A stretch of DNA of 64,000 nt from the NCBI GenBank assembly GCA_964478735.1, contig CAYZJB010000001.1, positions 62,001-126,000 of the forward strand. The letters run 5' to 3'. Source of the DNA: CAYZJB01 sp964478735 (GTDB lineage Bacteria; CLD3; SB21). Under the pieces are notes generated by a model. That model did no database searches. It saw only the letters and a program-made list of their open reading frames with translations, and was not told the origin of the DNA. Below are positions 9,157-18,059 of the stretch, one piece after another. The position numbers and the translations under genes were made by a program. The stretch's first letter is position 1. Every line of letters starts with the position of its first letter.

Positions 9157-9943
9157 CTATATCGTCAGCACGATCTTTCCGCAGTTGCGATTGTTTCGCA
9201 TGCGTTCATGGGCCTCCGGCCACCGGGAAATAGGAAAAACGGAATCGATCACCGGGTACAAACGACCGCTAGCGACATGCGGCCAAATGGTGCGCCGGAT
9301 GGCGTCGGCAAGACCGGATTTTACATCGACCGACTGGTTTCGGAGCGTCGACGCGATGATTCTTACGTTTCGGTTCAACCAGCCGCCAAGATCGACGCGA
9401 GCTTCCGATCCGCCAAGCAGTCCAATGATGATCAACGTCCCGCCGAACGAGAGACACTGCACATTCTCTTGAAGGTAGCTGCCGCCTACACAGTCCAGAA
9501 TGACGTTTACATTTCCGGACCAAGATTTCACAGCGTCCACGAAAGGCTCTTCACGGTAATTAATAATCCGGTCGGCACCGAGCGATGCAACGCATTCACG
9601 TTTGGCATCGGATCCGACGGTCGTTGCAACGCGATGNNNNNNNNNNNNNNNNNNNNNNNNNNNNNNNNNNNNNNNNNNNNNNNNNNNNNNNNNNNNNNNN
9701 NNNNNNNNNNNNNNNNNNNNNNNNNNNNNNNNNNNNTTCATCCGCCTCTTCTACGATTCCACTGCACTCCAGTCCCAAAGTCGCAGGTTCGCCCGAAGGC
9801 GGTGGATAAAGGCCGCGGCGTTGCAAAAGGTCCGCCCGGTTGACTCCGGCGGCTTTGACTCTGAGTAATGCCCATCCCGGCCTTCGCTTCGGTACAGGTA
9901 AGTCGATGATTTCTTCAGCCTTTCCACTTGCCCATGTCTTCAT
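9157..9943 (-). CDS. Quinone oxidoreductase / zinc-type alcohol dehydrogenase-like protein (PIG3 type), interrupted by an assembly gap
   Basis: Two pieces of one medium-chain reductase flank a run of Ns. The N-terminal part (9737-9943, about 69 aa) reads VKAAGVNRADLLQRRGLYPPP and LGLECSGIV, the quinone-reductase signature. The C-terminal part (9157-9636) has the LGADRIINYRE, ILDCVGGSYLQENV and KNIGK-like NRNCGKIVL segments of the PIG3/TP53I3 group, NADPH-dependent reductases of quinones or enones. The missing middle should hold the nucleotide-binding AxxGxxG motif. The two parts are out of frame across exactly 100 Ns, as expected if the gap length is a placeholder. An AGAAGG site precedes the ATG at 9943. 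Nothing suggests a real pseudogene. Confidence 0.85.
9637..9736. other. Assembly gap of 100 Ns
   Basis: Exactly 100 undetermined bases, the conventional length for a gap of unknown size. The true missing sequence is probably near 280-300 bp, judging from the 95 or so residues missing from the oxidoreductase it interrupts. Confidence 0.98.
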
Positions 9944-10044
9944 TGAAAATTACCTTCTTAAATGTGCTGCATATCACAACGCAGCCGGACAGGTTATTCT
10001 ATGTTTCCAAGGCATAGTTTTCAATAAACATTCAAAAACACTGC

Positions 10045-10746
10045 ATGTCGTCCATCCGCACGAAGAAAGCCGTTATCTCCCCGCGCCGGGATTGGACATC
10101 GGTCTCTGAACGCGAATTGATCCGGTTTGCAATACAGGGTATTGAATATGAACCTGCCATGGTTGAGCTGTGGAATCGCTACAAAAAGCGATTGTATCTA
10201 TATGTAAAATATAGAATTAATTTTGCTCGTCCTTTAGATGAAAATCAGGAGAAGTTCTATATAGAGGATATTATACAAGGAGCGTTTCTCGATATTTTGG
10301 AAAACCTGACCGTTTACGATAGTCGATACGAGGTTTCGACGTGGGTGTACAACGTTACCAATAAGCACATTGTCCGGTTCATCCGTGAGTCCCAGAAGTA
10401 TGCCGGCCGGACACCGGGGTTTGACGATATGCCGGAAGGCCGCCAGTTCCAATCGGATGGCGACGATCCCGTCGAGATCAACGAGCTAAAAGAATTTGAA
10501 CAGATTGTCCGACTTTTTGTACAATCATTGAAACATCAGACGGATAAGGAAGTCTTTTTGCTGTACTTGCAGAATTTACATACAAAGAATATCGCGGATT
10601 ATATGCATGCGACCCAGGATGCCGTACGTGCGCGTTTGAATCGCGTGATCAAACGCTTCAAGCGATTTCTTCAGAGGAAGTATCCGGAATACCTACACGC
10701 GAATGTCCTGTCGCAAATCAAGAACCTCCAAATTCGTGAAGTCTAA
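10045..10746 (+). CDS. Sigma-70 family (ECF-like) RNA polymerase sigma factor
   Basis: Protein of 233 aa. Residues about 50-125 look like sigma region 2 (DIIQGAFLDILENLTVYDSR, then VSTWVYNVTNKHIVRFIRE). A linker rich in D and E follows, and residues 155-215 resemble region 4 with a helix-turn-helix (IADYMHATQDAVRARLNRVIKRFKRFL). Both regions are divergent from standard ECF groups. The ATG at 10045 lacks a good Shine-Dalgarno, so a slightly different start is possible. The stop overlaps the next gene's start by one base (TAATG), a sign of translational coupling. The 5' half looks more AT-rich than the neighbouring genes, which could mean transfer. Confidence 0.75.
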   Translation: MSSIRTKKAVISPRRDWTSVSERELIRFAIQGIEYEPAMVELWNRYKKRLYLYVKYRINFARPLDENQEKFYIEDIIQGAFLDILENLTVYDSRYEVSTWVYNVTNKHIVRFIRESQKYAGRTPGFDDMPEGRQFQSDGDDPVEINELKEFEQIVRLFVQSLKHQTDKEVFLLYLQNLHTKNIADYMHATQDAVRARLNRVIKRFKRFLQRKYPEYLHANVLSQIKNLQIREV

Positions 10747-11810
10747 TGACTAAATCATCCGACAGGTCAAGACGGACGCAGGTAGACCGATTGTTTGAGA
10801 ATTTTCTGCGGGAACTCGACGCGTTTAGCCATAACGGAGTTCTGCGTAAGATGGAGTTCCCACGGATCTGGGAATTGATGGACCACTACGTCGATCAATG
10901 CAAGCGAGAGGACGAAGGGGAAGAACTGGAATCGCGGATCCGTCTTTTTATCGACAGTCGCGTAAAATATTCTCTGGAAGAGTCTGACCTAGTGATCAGT
11001 CTGACGGTCGAGGACAGCGTGAGGGAACGCATCAGAAAAGTTTTGAACGAAAAACTGAATCAGGCTTCGAAACTCTCGGCGATTGCAATCCACTGGGCCG
11101 TATTGAAACCGGTACGGTTTTTCCGGTCGACCGTCGAGCCGATTCTTGTACAGTCCGTAATGACATACTCGTTGACGGTCCAGCCGGCGTTTGTCCAGTC
11201 CCTCGGTGGAGTGGAGGAGACGTCGTCCCGTGCGGTTGCCCGGGTGGCTGCAGAACCCGTCGTTGCCAAACCGATACGTGTTCCAGATCCGACCGGGTAC
11301 CATGACGAAAACGTCGAAACGATCATGGATCAAACCTACCACGGACGTGAAGCGATCGTTCCGAAGATAGAAAGGCAATCGGCGGAGGTAGGAGAATTAA
11401 TCGATGCCGGGATCAAGACATATCGCAACGTGACCGTCGAGGTCGAAAAACGGATTTTACATACCGAGATTGTCACGATCTCCAGAGCATCGGCCGTGAT
11501 CGAAAAAGAAGCGTTGAAACCGGCCGGCTACGCATTGCGTGATGTCGGAGATATTCAGCGATACATGTCCGAGCAGAGCTATCGGATCATGAACTATGCA
11601 AAAGGGCGATTGGACAAAGACGGGACGAGTCTGAGGGTGCCGGTTCGTTTCACAATCGCTCCGTCGGGTACGATCAAATCCATCGACTTTCTCACGACGG
11701 TTCCGTCATCCACGGCGTCCCGTATCCGAACCCAGATGTTGCAGTTACGTTTCCCGGAAATCGATCCGCGATTTGGAGACCAGGTGGTCTACCACAGTTT
11801 CTTTCTTTAA
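10746..11810 (+). CDS. Unknown protein with TonB/AgmX-like C-terminal domain, coupled to the sigma factor
   Basis: Protein of 354 aa starting within the stop of the sigma gene (TAATG), so the two are made together. Residues 1-110 are charged and helical, with no cysteine or histidine cluster. The middle (about 150-280) is rich in V, E and R. The last 60 residues (VPVRFTIAPSGTIKSIDF, then LRFPEIDPRFGDQVVY) resemble the TonB C-terminal-like domain of AgmX/PglI proteins. Such domains normally lie in the periplasm, but I see no signal peptide or convincing transmembrane helix; LSAIAIHWAVLK near residue 110 is too weak. By position it could be a regulator of the sigma factor, but that is inference. 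Confidence 0.6.
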   Translation: MTKSSDRSRRTQVDRLFENFLRELDAFSHNGVLRKMEFPRIWELMDHYVDQCKREDEGEELESRIRLFIDSRVKYSLEESDLVISLTVEDSVRERIRKVLNEKLNQASKLSAIAIHWAVLKPVRFFRSTVEPILVQSVMTYSLTVQPAFVQSLGGVEETSSRAVARVAAEPVVAKPIRVPDPTGYHDENVETIMDQTYHGREAIVPKIERQSAEVGELIDAGIKTYRNVTVEVEKRILHTEIVTISRASAVIEKEALKPAGYALRDVGDIQRYMSEQSYRIMNYAKGRLDKDGTSLRVPVRFTIAPSGTIKSIDFLTTVPSSTASRIRTQMLQLRFPEIDPRFGDQVVYHSFFL

Positions 11811-11864
11811 GCCATAATACAGGTAGTTCCATGCCAAGCCATTCCAGGGGAGGGGAATGAGTCT

Positions 11865-12149
11865 ATGTTGGAGTTTATGCTATTGAAATACGGTCTGACG
11901 CATACGCCGGCCCCATTGCATATTATCGCCAAGCGTATCGGAATTAAGGAATCGGACAAAAATATAGCCGCCGTTCGAAAGGAATTGGAACGGTTGGTGA
12001 AAGGAAATAAGGTTTTTAAATCCGGCAATCGATATGCGATCGATGCAGAAGGGGCCCGCACCATCTCACAAAAGGCTTACTTAGCCGATCTCGGATCCTG
12101 GCCGACACCGGAAAACTTCCAGAAACAATTCAGCCGGCTTCCCAAATAA
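11865..12149 (+). CDS. Small winged-helix-like protein, unknown
   Basis: Protein of 94 aa. Its first 70 residues look like a winged helix: two helices (PLHIIAKRIGIKESDKNIAAVRKELERLV) followed by a short hairpin (KGNKVFKSGNRYAID). A strong GGGGAGGGG site precedes the ATG, although an out-of-frame ATG lies between them. It is 54 nt after the preceding gene and may be in the same transcript. No family recognised; DNA binding is inferred from the fold pattern only. It converges with the CBM48 gene with an 8-nt gap. Confidence 0.55.
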   Translation: MLEFMLLKYGLTHTPAPLHIIAKRIGIKESDKNIAAVRKELERLVKGNKVFKSGNRYAIDAEGARTISQKAYLADLGSWPTPENFQKQFSRLPK

Positions 12150-12157
12150 TCCCACCG

Positions 12158-12484
12158 CTATTTTCTCGCCCGCGACGGCTTTTTCGCTGTGGTTTTTTTT
12201 GCAGCTTTTGACGGGATTTTCAACAAAGAATTTTCGGTACCGAACGAGTTGACCACGCGAGGAGCGGCTTCATCCGTTTTCCACACGCGCCGGTCAACAA
12301 AGTACAAGAACTGATACTCTCCCGGGGCCAGCTTGATTTCAATAACCCACGACCCGTTTTTCGACTTCTTCATGACGTGCTTGGCATCGTTCCAGCCGTT
12401 GAAATCTCCCATCAGGCTGACTTCCGACGCGTCGACGGTTACTTCAAAACGTACTTTTCCACTGCTCGGATTAACTTTGATCAT
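12158..12484 (-). CDS. Small CBM48 (glycogen-binding/isoamylase N-terminal) protein
   Basis: Protein of 108 aa, a single early-set carbohydrate-binding domain. FEVTVDASEVSLMGDFNGWN, then GSWVIEIKLAPGEYQFLYFVD and VWKTDEAAP, are typical of CBM48/AMPK-glycogen-binding folds. The tail is rich in K, A and T (KAAKKTTAKKPSRARK). Stand-alone copies are thought to bind alpha-glucans or act as adaptors, but its partner is unknown. The start is ATG 12484, 8 nt after AAGGGG; the GTG at 12493 would overlap that site. Confidence 0.85.
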   Translation of the reverse strand: MIKVNPSSGKVRFEVTVDASEVSLMGDFNGWNDAKHVMKKSKNGSWVIEIKLAPGEYQFLYFVDRRVWKTDEAAPRVVNSFGTENSLLKIPSKAAKKTTAKKPSRARK

Positions 12485-12597
12485 CGTAATCACCCCTTCT
12501 TAGTTTCAGAAAGAGTATAGAGAAAAAATCCTGGGGACACAAGGCGGAATCGTGACGATTTCGTAATCCGTTCGTTAAAAATGGATGAAGCGGCGAC

Positions 12598-13707
12598 TTA
12601 CCGTCCCTTGCCGAGAAAGGTTTTGATGCTGTCGTAGATTTGATCCCGGTTGGCGATCTGTGAAGTGACCATGTTTTCTGCCGACTCGAAATGTTCGTTC
12701 AGATCCCGCAGAAATTGTCCGCTTCCGTACGGGCTTTCAACCTGAGCGTAGCAGAAAAGGTTGACGGATGGAAGAATTTCGTCTTTTAGAATCTTGACGC
12801 ATTCCATGGAATCTTCACGCGACCAGTTGTCCCCATCGGAAAAGTGGAAGGGATAAATGTTCCATTCATACGGGGAATAGTCCCGCTGGATCATGTCACG
12901 GCACAGCCGGTAGGCGCTGGAGATCATGGTGCCGCCGCTTTCGCGCGTGTGAAAAAACGTCTCACGGTCGACCTCTCTAGCCGCCGCATCGTGGATAATA
13001 TAGCGCGATTCGATGCCTTTGTATTGGCTGCGCAGCCAGGTATCGATCCAGAACGTCTCGATACGGACAATTTCCTTTTGTTCATCCCACATACTCCCCG
13101 AGACGTCCATCAGATAGATAATCACGGCGTTGTTATGCGGGATGTGGTATTCTTTCCAGGTGCGGTAGCGTTTGTCTTCGCGAACCGGAACGATGATAGG
13201 GTTGTCTTTGTCGTAAATGCCTGTGGCGATCTGCCGTTTCAATGCGTTCCGGAAAGTTCGTCTGAAGTGCCGCAGGCTTTCCGGTCCGGTGTGGCGGATG
13301 TCGGAATACCGGTCTCGCGTCGACTCGATGGTTTGTTTGCCGCGCGGTTCAATGCGGGGCAGTTCCAGCTCTTCACCCAGCATCTGGGCGAGTTCTTCGA
13401 GTGTGACGTCCATTTCCAAAAGATGGTCCGCGGCGGCATTGCCAGCCTGACCGACGCCGCCTTCACCGTCCGAATCCGATCCGAGGGGCGTTCCTTTGTC
13501 GCCGTCACCCTGGCCGACGCCGCCGGTCTGCTTCATACCGTACCGGAAGTGAGGCAGATGGATCTGCGGCACGGGGATGGTCACGAAATCCTTGCCTTTT
13601 TTGCCGATCAATTCGCCCTGCGTCAAATACTTCCGCAGGTTCTGTTTGATCTTTCCCTTGATGATCTGGCGGAAGCGGTTGTAATCGACCTGTACGTTAA
13701 GATTCAC
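12598..13707 (-). CDS. yhbH: YhbH/YeaH family (DUF444) protein
   Basis: Protein of 369 aa of the DUF444 family. About residues 185-365 form a von Willebrand factor A-like domain with the metal-binding LMDVSGSMWD and FHTRESGGTMISSA. A Gly/Asp-rich linker lies near residues 60-95. It begins 8 nt after the PrkA kinase gene, the same order as yeaG-yeaH in enterobacteria and prkA-yhbH in Bacillus, where the proteins act in stress, starvation or sporulation responses. Biochemical activity is not known. The third usual partner, SpoVR/YcgB, is not in this window. Confidence 0.92.
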   Translation of the reverse strand: MNLNVQVDYNRFRQIIKGKIKQNLRKYLTQGELIGKKGKDFVTIPVPQIHLPHFRYGMKQTGGVGQGDGDKGTPLGSDSDGEGGVGQAGNAAADHLLEMDVTLEELAQMLGEELELPRIEPRGKQTIESTRDRYSDIRHTGPESLRHFRRTFRNALKRQIATGIYDKDNPIIVPVREDKRYRTWKEYHIPHNNAVIIYLMDVSGSMWDEQKEIVRIETFWIDTWLRSQYKGIESRYIIHDAAAREVDRETFFHTRESGGTMISSAYRLCRDMIQRDYSPYEWNIYPFHFSDGDNWSREDSMECVKILKDEILPSVNLFCYAQVESPYGSGQFLRDLNEHFESAENMVTSQIANRDQIYDSIKTFLGKGR

Positions 13708-13715
13708 GGCGGTAT

Positions 13716-15785
13716 TTATTTCTGCGATTTAATGTCGCCACGGGCAAAAATACTCGCGACGTACTGGAGAACGTCGGTCGCACTGACCTCGTCGTATCCG
13801 TAATTTTTGATCAGGCGGGACTTGACCACGTCGATTTTGTCCTGCGTTTCCTTGTCGACGACATTGCTCACGAGGCTCGTCAGCTTGATCGTATCTTTCT
13901 GGTCTTCGAACAGCTTGAGTTCGAGCGCCTTGTACAGGCGTTCATTCGTCCGGTAGTCGAACGTTTTACCGTCGACGGCCAGGGCACCGATGTAATTCAT
14001 GATCTCACGGCGGAAGTCGTCCTTGCGGCTTTCCGGAATTTCGATCTTTTCCTCGATGGAACGCATCAGGCGCTCATCCGGGGCCTCGTACTCGCCGGTG
14101 TATTTATTTTTGACCTTTTCATTTTGCGTATAGGCTTTGACGTTGTCGATGTAGTTGGCGCACAGACGTTTGAGGGCGTCCTCGTCGGCGGAGATGGCCC
14201 GCTGGACTTCATTTTTGACGATATCTTCGTACTCCTGTTTGACCACGCCGAGCAGTTCGCGATATTTTTTTCTCAAATCTTCATTGTTGATCAAACTGTG
14301 ATGGCGCAACCCTCCTTCCAGTTCTTTCAACACCATGAAGGGATTGATCGAAGGACCCAGCCGGTCGTTCACGAGGCAGTTGGAGATCTTGTCCTGGACA
14401 TACCGTGGACTGATCCCGTCCATGCCCTCACGTTTCGCAGACTTGCGCAGTTCTTTGATGTTGTCCTCCGTGAAGCCGGGGATGGTCTTGCCGTCGTACA
14501 GCTTCAGTTTTTGCATCAACGTCAAATTGGGCTTGTTGGGTTCCTCCATACGCGTGAGGACGGACCACATGGCGGCCATTTCCAGCGTATGCGGTGCAAT
14601 GTGTTTGCCTTTGATCTTGCGCGGGCTGAAGTCCTTCTGGTAGATCCGGATTTCGTGGGACAACTTGGTGATGTACGGGATGTCGATTTTGATCGTACGA
14701 TCGCGCAGGGCCTCCATGAACTCGTTGTTTTGGAGTTTTTTGTACTCCGGTTCGTTGGTATGGCCGATAATGACTTCGTCGATGTCGGTCTGTGCAAATT
14801 TTTTCGGCTTGATTTTGTGTTCCTGCGAAGCACCGAGGAGATCGTACAGGAAAGCGACGTCCAGCTTGAGGATTTCGATAAATTCCACGATCCCGCGGTT
14901 CGCGATGTTGAGTTCCCCGTCGAAATTGAACGCCCGGGGGTCGGAGTCAGCCCCGTATTCCGCGATTTTTCTGAAATTGATGTCGCCCGTCAACTCCGTC
15001 GAGTCCTGATTTTTTTCATCTTTCGGTTGAAACGTGCCGATGCCGATGCGGTCTTTTTCAGACAGGAGGAGGCGGTAGACGCGCACATGCTTGATGACGG
15101 ATTCCCAGTCGCCGCGGTATTGTTTCATGTATTTGTTGAATTCGTACCGGCAGACGGGGCACAGATCGCCTTCGATCGTGATTTTTTCCAGATCGCCCGC
15201 GAGGTCGCGATTGATCAGCCGTTCAACGTCGCTCCGCATGTCGAACGGAATCAGGTGCAGCGGCTCTTCGTGCATCGGGCATCGGGTGACGCCGCCGTTT
15301 TCGTCGATCCACTGGTAAGTGTACAGCGCGCCCTCCGGGGTCTTGGAATAGTGTTCGATGCCTTTCTTCAGAAGCCGGACAATCGTGCTTTTGGAACTTC
15401 CGACCGGACCGTGGAGCAGGATGACGCGTTTTTCGGTGCCGTAACGGTGGGCGGCCGATTTGAATACGTTGACGAGCTTCATGAGCGGGATGTCTAGGCC
15501 GTACACGGCATCTTTCCCGCCGTCGATGGGATCATCGAAAAAATGATAGTGCGTGATTTTCTTTTTGACGTCGATGTATTCTTCGGAGCCGTGGGAGAGG
15601 ATCATGTCGTACATGCGCTGAAACGCGGTCCGTGCCGACCGCGGCTTCTCCACGGTCAGGTTCAGATAGTCCTCGTATCCTCCTTCCCAGTTCCAGTCCT
15701 GATAGGTTGCCAGGTCCTGTTTCTCCCGGATGAGGCCGAGCACTTTGGATGCCGGTGCAGAGAACATGTTTTCTGACATACTCAT
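13716..15785 (-). CDS. prkA: PrkA/YeaG serine protein kinase, AAA-type
   Basis: Protein of 689 aa. The N-terminal AAA domain carries Walker A HGPVGSSKSTIV near residue 125, zinc-like cysteines in the RCPMHEE and CPVCRYE segments, and the family signature NRGIVEFIEILK. The C-terminal PrkA domain contains the kinase-like region. PrkA/YeaG is a nutrient-stress kinase (recent work also ascribes AAA protease activity to the Bacillus protein). The ATG at 15785 follows AGGAGG by 9 nt; a second in-frame ATG lies at 15779. The leader contains a terminator-like hairpin (separate entry), so expression may depend on read-through or attenuation. Confidence 0.95.
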   Translation of the reverse strand: MSMSENMFSAPASKVLGLIREKQDLATYQDWNWEGGYEDYLNLTVEKPRSARTAFQRMYDMILSHGSEEYIDVKKKITHYHFFDDPIDGGKDAVYGLDIPLMKLVNVFKSAAHRYGTEKRVILLHGPVGSSKSTIVRLLKKGIEHYSKTPEGALYTYQWIDENGGVTRCPMHEEPLHLIPFDMRSDVERLINRDLAGDLEKITIEGDLCPVCRYEFNKYMKQYRGDWESVIKHVRVYRLLLSEKDRIGIGTFQPKDEKNQDSTELTGDINFRKIAEYGADSDPRAFNFDGELNIANRGIVEFIEILKLDVAFLYDLLGASQEHKIKPKKFAQTDIDEVIIGHTNEPEYKKLQNNEFMEALRDRTIKIDIPYITKLSHEIRIYQKDFSPRKIKGKHIAPHTLEMAAMWSVLTRMEEPNKPNLTLMQKLKLYDGKTIPGFTEDNIKELRKSAKREGMDGISPRYVQDKISNCLVNDRLGPSINPFMVLKELEGGLRHHSLINNEDLRKKYRELLGVVKQEYEDIVKNEVQRAISADEDALKRLCANYIDNVKAYTQNEKVKNKYTGEYEAPDERLMRSIEEKIEIPESRKDDFRREIMNYIGALAVDGKTFDYRTNERLYKALELKLFEDQKDTIKLTSLVSNVVDKETQDKIDVVKSRLIKNYGYDEVSATDVLQYVASIFARGDIKSQK

Positions 15786-15800
15786 TACGATGAACCTCCT

Positions 15801-15855
15801 AAATAAAAAAAGTTAAATGCGTCTTTGCAGAATTGGATTCAAAGAACATTTAACT
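15801..15855 (-). terminator. Hairpin plus T-run in the prkA leader: terminator or attenuator
   Basis: On the minus strand, the 9-bp arms AGTTAAATG and CATTTAACT enclose an inner stem TCTTTG/CAAAGA. The outer arm runs directly into seven Ts, which end 15 nt before the PrkA start codon and next to its AGGAGG. It may simply end the upstream GWxTD gene's transcript (stop at 15946). Its position against the ribosome site also fits control of prkA. Confidence 0.75.
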
Positions 15856-15945
15856 CGACGACAAGAGTATCCGAGATTCAACCCCACAGCGAAAGCGACG
15901 ATACCATCTCCTTTATAAAACGTTTTCTCATGGACCCTTATGTCA

Positions 15946-17931
15946 TTACGGTTCGATGTCGATCGGGATCGACTGTGTGACGCTGGAATTGGTCAGTTGG
16001 TCCGTTATCCTAAGATGCATCGTATAAGGCCCGGTGTCAAGATCGCGAACGTCCAGTGCAAAGTAATACTGGTCGTCACGGTTACGGCCGGCGACGTCGA
16101 ACGCCGTCGTAATGGTCTCTTTTTTACGTCCCCATGACGGAAGCCAGTTTTTCCACCACTTGTCGTCGTCGCGCGGTGAAAAGGACGTTTCGATCCGGTA
16201 GGCGCTGTTGCCGTACGCATTCAACGTTAGATGGTAAATCTCAAAATACAGGTAAACGAGGGACTTCCTGGAGACCGACTGAGAGAATGTCGGGATCACG
16301 CGGAGATCCCTTTCTTTGGTAATGCGCGAGGCAAGGATCACGTCGCTGACGGCCAGTGCATCCTCTTTGAACGAACGAATTCGAATCGGCTCTCGGACAA
16401 TACCCGCTTTGCGATCCATCCGCGTCAGCACTTCCATCGAGTACTCGCGGACCGGGGTGCCGACGGGAATATGATCCAGTTCCGCATAATTTATAAACAT
16501 AGTACCTTCTTCGAAGTCCTTGTTAAACTCGAGGAAAGACCGTTTTTCACCCGTGATGCGATTGCTGTCGTCGATCACGAACAGGCCGACATCGCTGGCA
16601 ACGTCGAGGCCGAACGCCCGGTAGTCTCTGTCGATATCGTCAATCTGAGCGCCATAGTAGACTCTGAGGCGGGTCTCATTCCCTGCGCCTTTGAATTGGA
16701 ATGCGCGCGTCTTAAGATCGAATGAAAATTCCGCCGGCCAAACGAATGCGTCCGCCCGGTCTTTGAGCACGCTGCGTTCCGTCAGCAAACTGCGGTCGTC
16801 GAGCAGGTAGTGTCCGCTGGCAAAATCATCCGTGAAATGAAAGAAAAAGTTGTCGTATTGCCAGTTTTCGCTTCCGCCGAGGATACGCTCATCGGGTTGT
16901 ACTTTGTACGAAACGACCGGTTTCCCGTATCGGATGAATATGCGACCCTTTTCCGTGCGCCATCCGGGCATATTTTTTTTGGGAACGCCGTAGCGCAGAT
17001 TGGCGTACGTGATCCGGTTGTATTGTTCCAATTTCCGTTCATTGCTGGCCGTCAGATACATCGGGTCCCGGAATTTCCAGTAAGCCGCTTCAAAATTCGT
17101 CCGTTCGTCGCCCTTGAGACGGCTGAACATCTCTCGTTGTTCGTCGGGGAGGATATGTTCAATACTATTGTACACCTGGCGATCGTCACTGGTCATCAGG
17201 GTCATGGCGTGGGCATAGTGTTCTTCCGCAAGGTCCTGGCGTCCGAGATAGTAATAGGCCATCGCGAGAAAACACCGCGCTTCGGCATCGGACGGATCGA
17301 TTTTAACGGCGTATTCGAATACCATCCGCATCCGGTCGTAATTCTGGATTTCGAAATACAATTGACCGAGATGCACGATCGCGTCGCGGTGGTCCCGTTT
17401 GAATTGCAGCGCTTTTTCAAACGATTCGGCCGCTTTCAGAAGGTCTTCGGTTCCGTATGATGAGAGGTAGATGACGTTGTTGTCGGAAAAACTGACCATG
17501 TCCCGGTATTTGAGCGCCGACCGTTCCGCCATCAATCCAATATGATAATAGGCTTCTGCAACGCTCTCGTTGTACGGCGAACCCGGGACCGGCGTCATCT
17601 GTCGGATTTTGTCGGCCGTTTCCTGAGCGGCCCAGTAAAACCCGCGGGCATACTGGATTTTCATCAACAGAACGTGGTGCTCGATCGCGTGCGGTTCCCG
17701 GGCGATCGCCTGAAGTACGTGCGTTTCGGCTTTTTGCCGCGTCCGAACGGTATTCAGCGTGAGATAGTGTTCCGCCAGTTGATGTTGTGCAAAGGCGTAA
17801 TCGGGGGAATTATACGGGACACGGCTGAGTCGATCGATCAACGTGTCCGGTTCCGTAGTCGTGGCCCAACCCGCCGATGCCACGATCAGCAGGAGAAAAA
17901 CAGGAGCTGCAGGCGACAGAAGGACGGTCAT
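15946..17931 (-). CDS. GWxTD-domain protein with TPR repeats, exported
   Basis: Protein of 661 aa. The N-terminal hydrophobic segment (about residues 4-22, ending GWATT) is a signal peptide. TPR-like helices fill residues 40-260 (for example AEARCFLAMAYYYLGRQDLAEEHYAHA). The GWxTD domain follows around residues 280-350, with FEAAYWKFRDP and GWRTEKGRIFIRYGKP; the usual GWxTD is GWRTE here. The C-terminal half is beta-rich. GWxTD proteins are common in FCB-group and acidobacterial genomes, often exported, and of unknown function. The ATG follows AAAGG by 6 nt. Confidence 0.88.
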   Translation of the reverse strand: MTVLLSPAAPVFLLLIVASAGWATTTEPDTLIDRLSRVPYNSPDYAFAQHQLAEHYLTLNTVRTRQKAETHVLQAIAREPHAIEHHVLLMKIQYARGFYWAAQETADKIRQMTPVPGSPYNESVAEAYYHIGLMAERSALKYRDMVSFSDNNVIYLSSYGTEDLLKAAESFEKALQFKRDHRDAIVHLGQLYFEIQNYDRMRMVFEYAVKIDPSDAEARCFLAMAYYYLGRQDLAEEHYAHAMTLMTSDDRQVYNSIEHILPDEQREMFSRLKGDERTNFEAAYWKFRDPMYLTASNERKLEQYNRITYANLRYGVPKKNMPGWRTEKGRIFIRYGKPVVSYKVQPDERILGGSENWQYDNFFFHFTDDFASGHYLLDDRSLLTERSVLKDRADAFVWPAEFSFDLKTRAFQFKGAGNETRLRVYYGAQIDDIDRDYRAFGLDVASDVGLFVIDDSNRITGEKRSFLEFNKDFEEGTMFINYAELDHIPVGTPVREYSMEVLTRMDRKAGIVREPIRIRSFKEDALAVSDVILASRITKERDLRVIPTFSQSVSRKSLVYLYFEIYHLTLNAYGNSAYRIETSFSPRDDDKWWKNWLPSWGRKKETITTAFDVAGRNRDDQYYFALDVRDLDTGPYTMHLRITDQLTNSSVTQSIPIDIEP

Positions 17932-18059
17932 GAAAAGCCTTTGGATACGCCAGGATCACGGGCGCACGGAAAATATACGCCTCGCTCCAACGCTTGTCAA
18001 GCCGGGGCAGGGTCAAAAACAGGTTATGACGCGATCGCCGAAAAAAGGGGACCCTCCGC

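Noticed and set aside
14124..15497. Plus-strand open frame of 457 codons
   Set aside because: Antisense shadow of prkA caused by codon bias; repetitive F/V/D composition and no domain.
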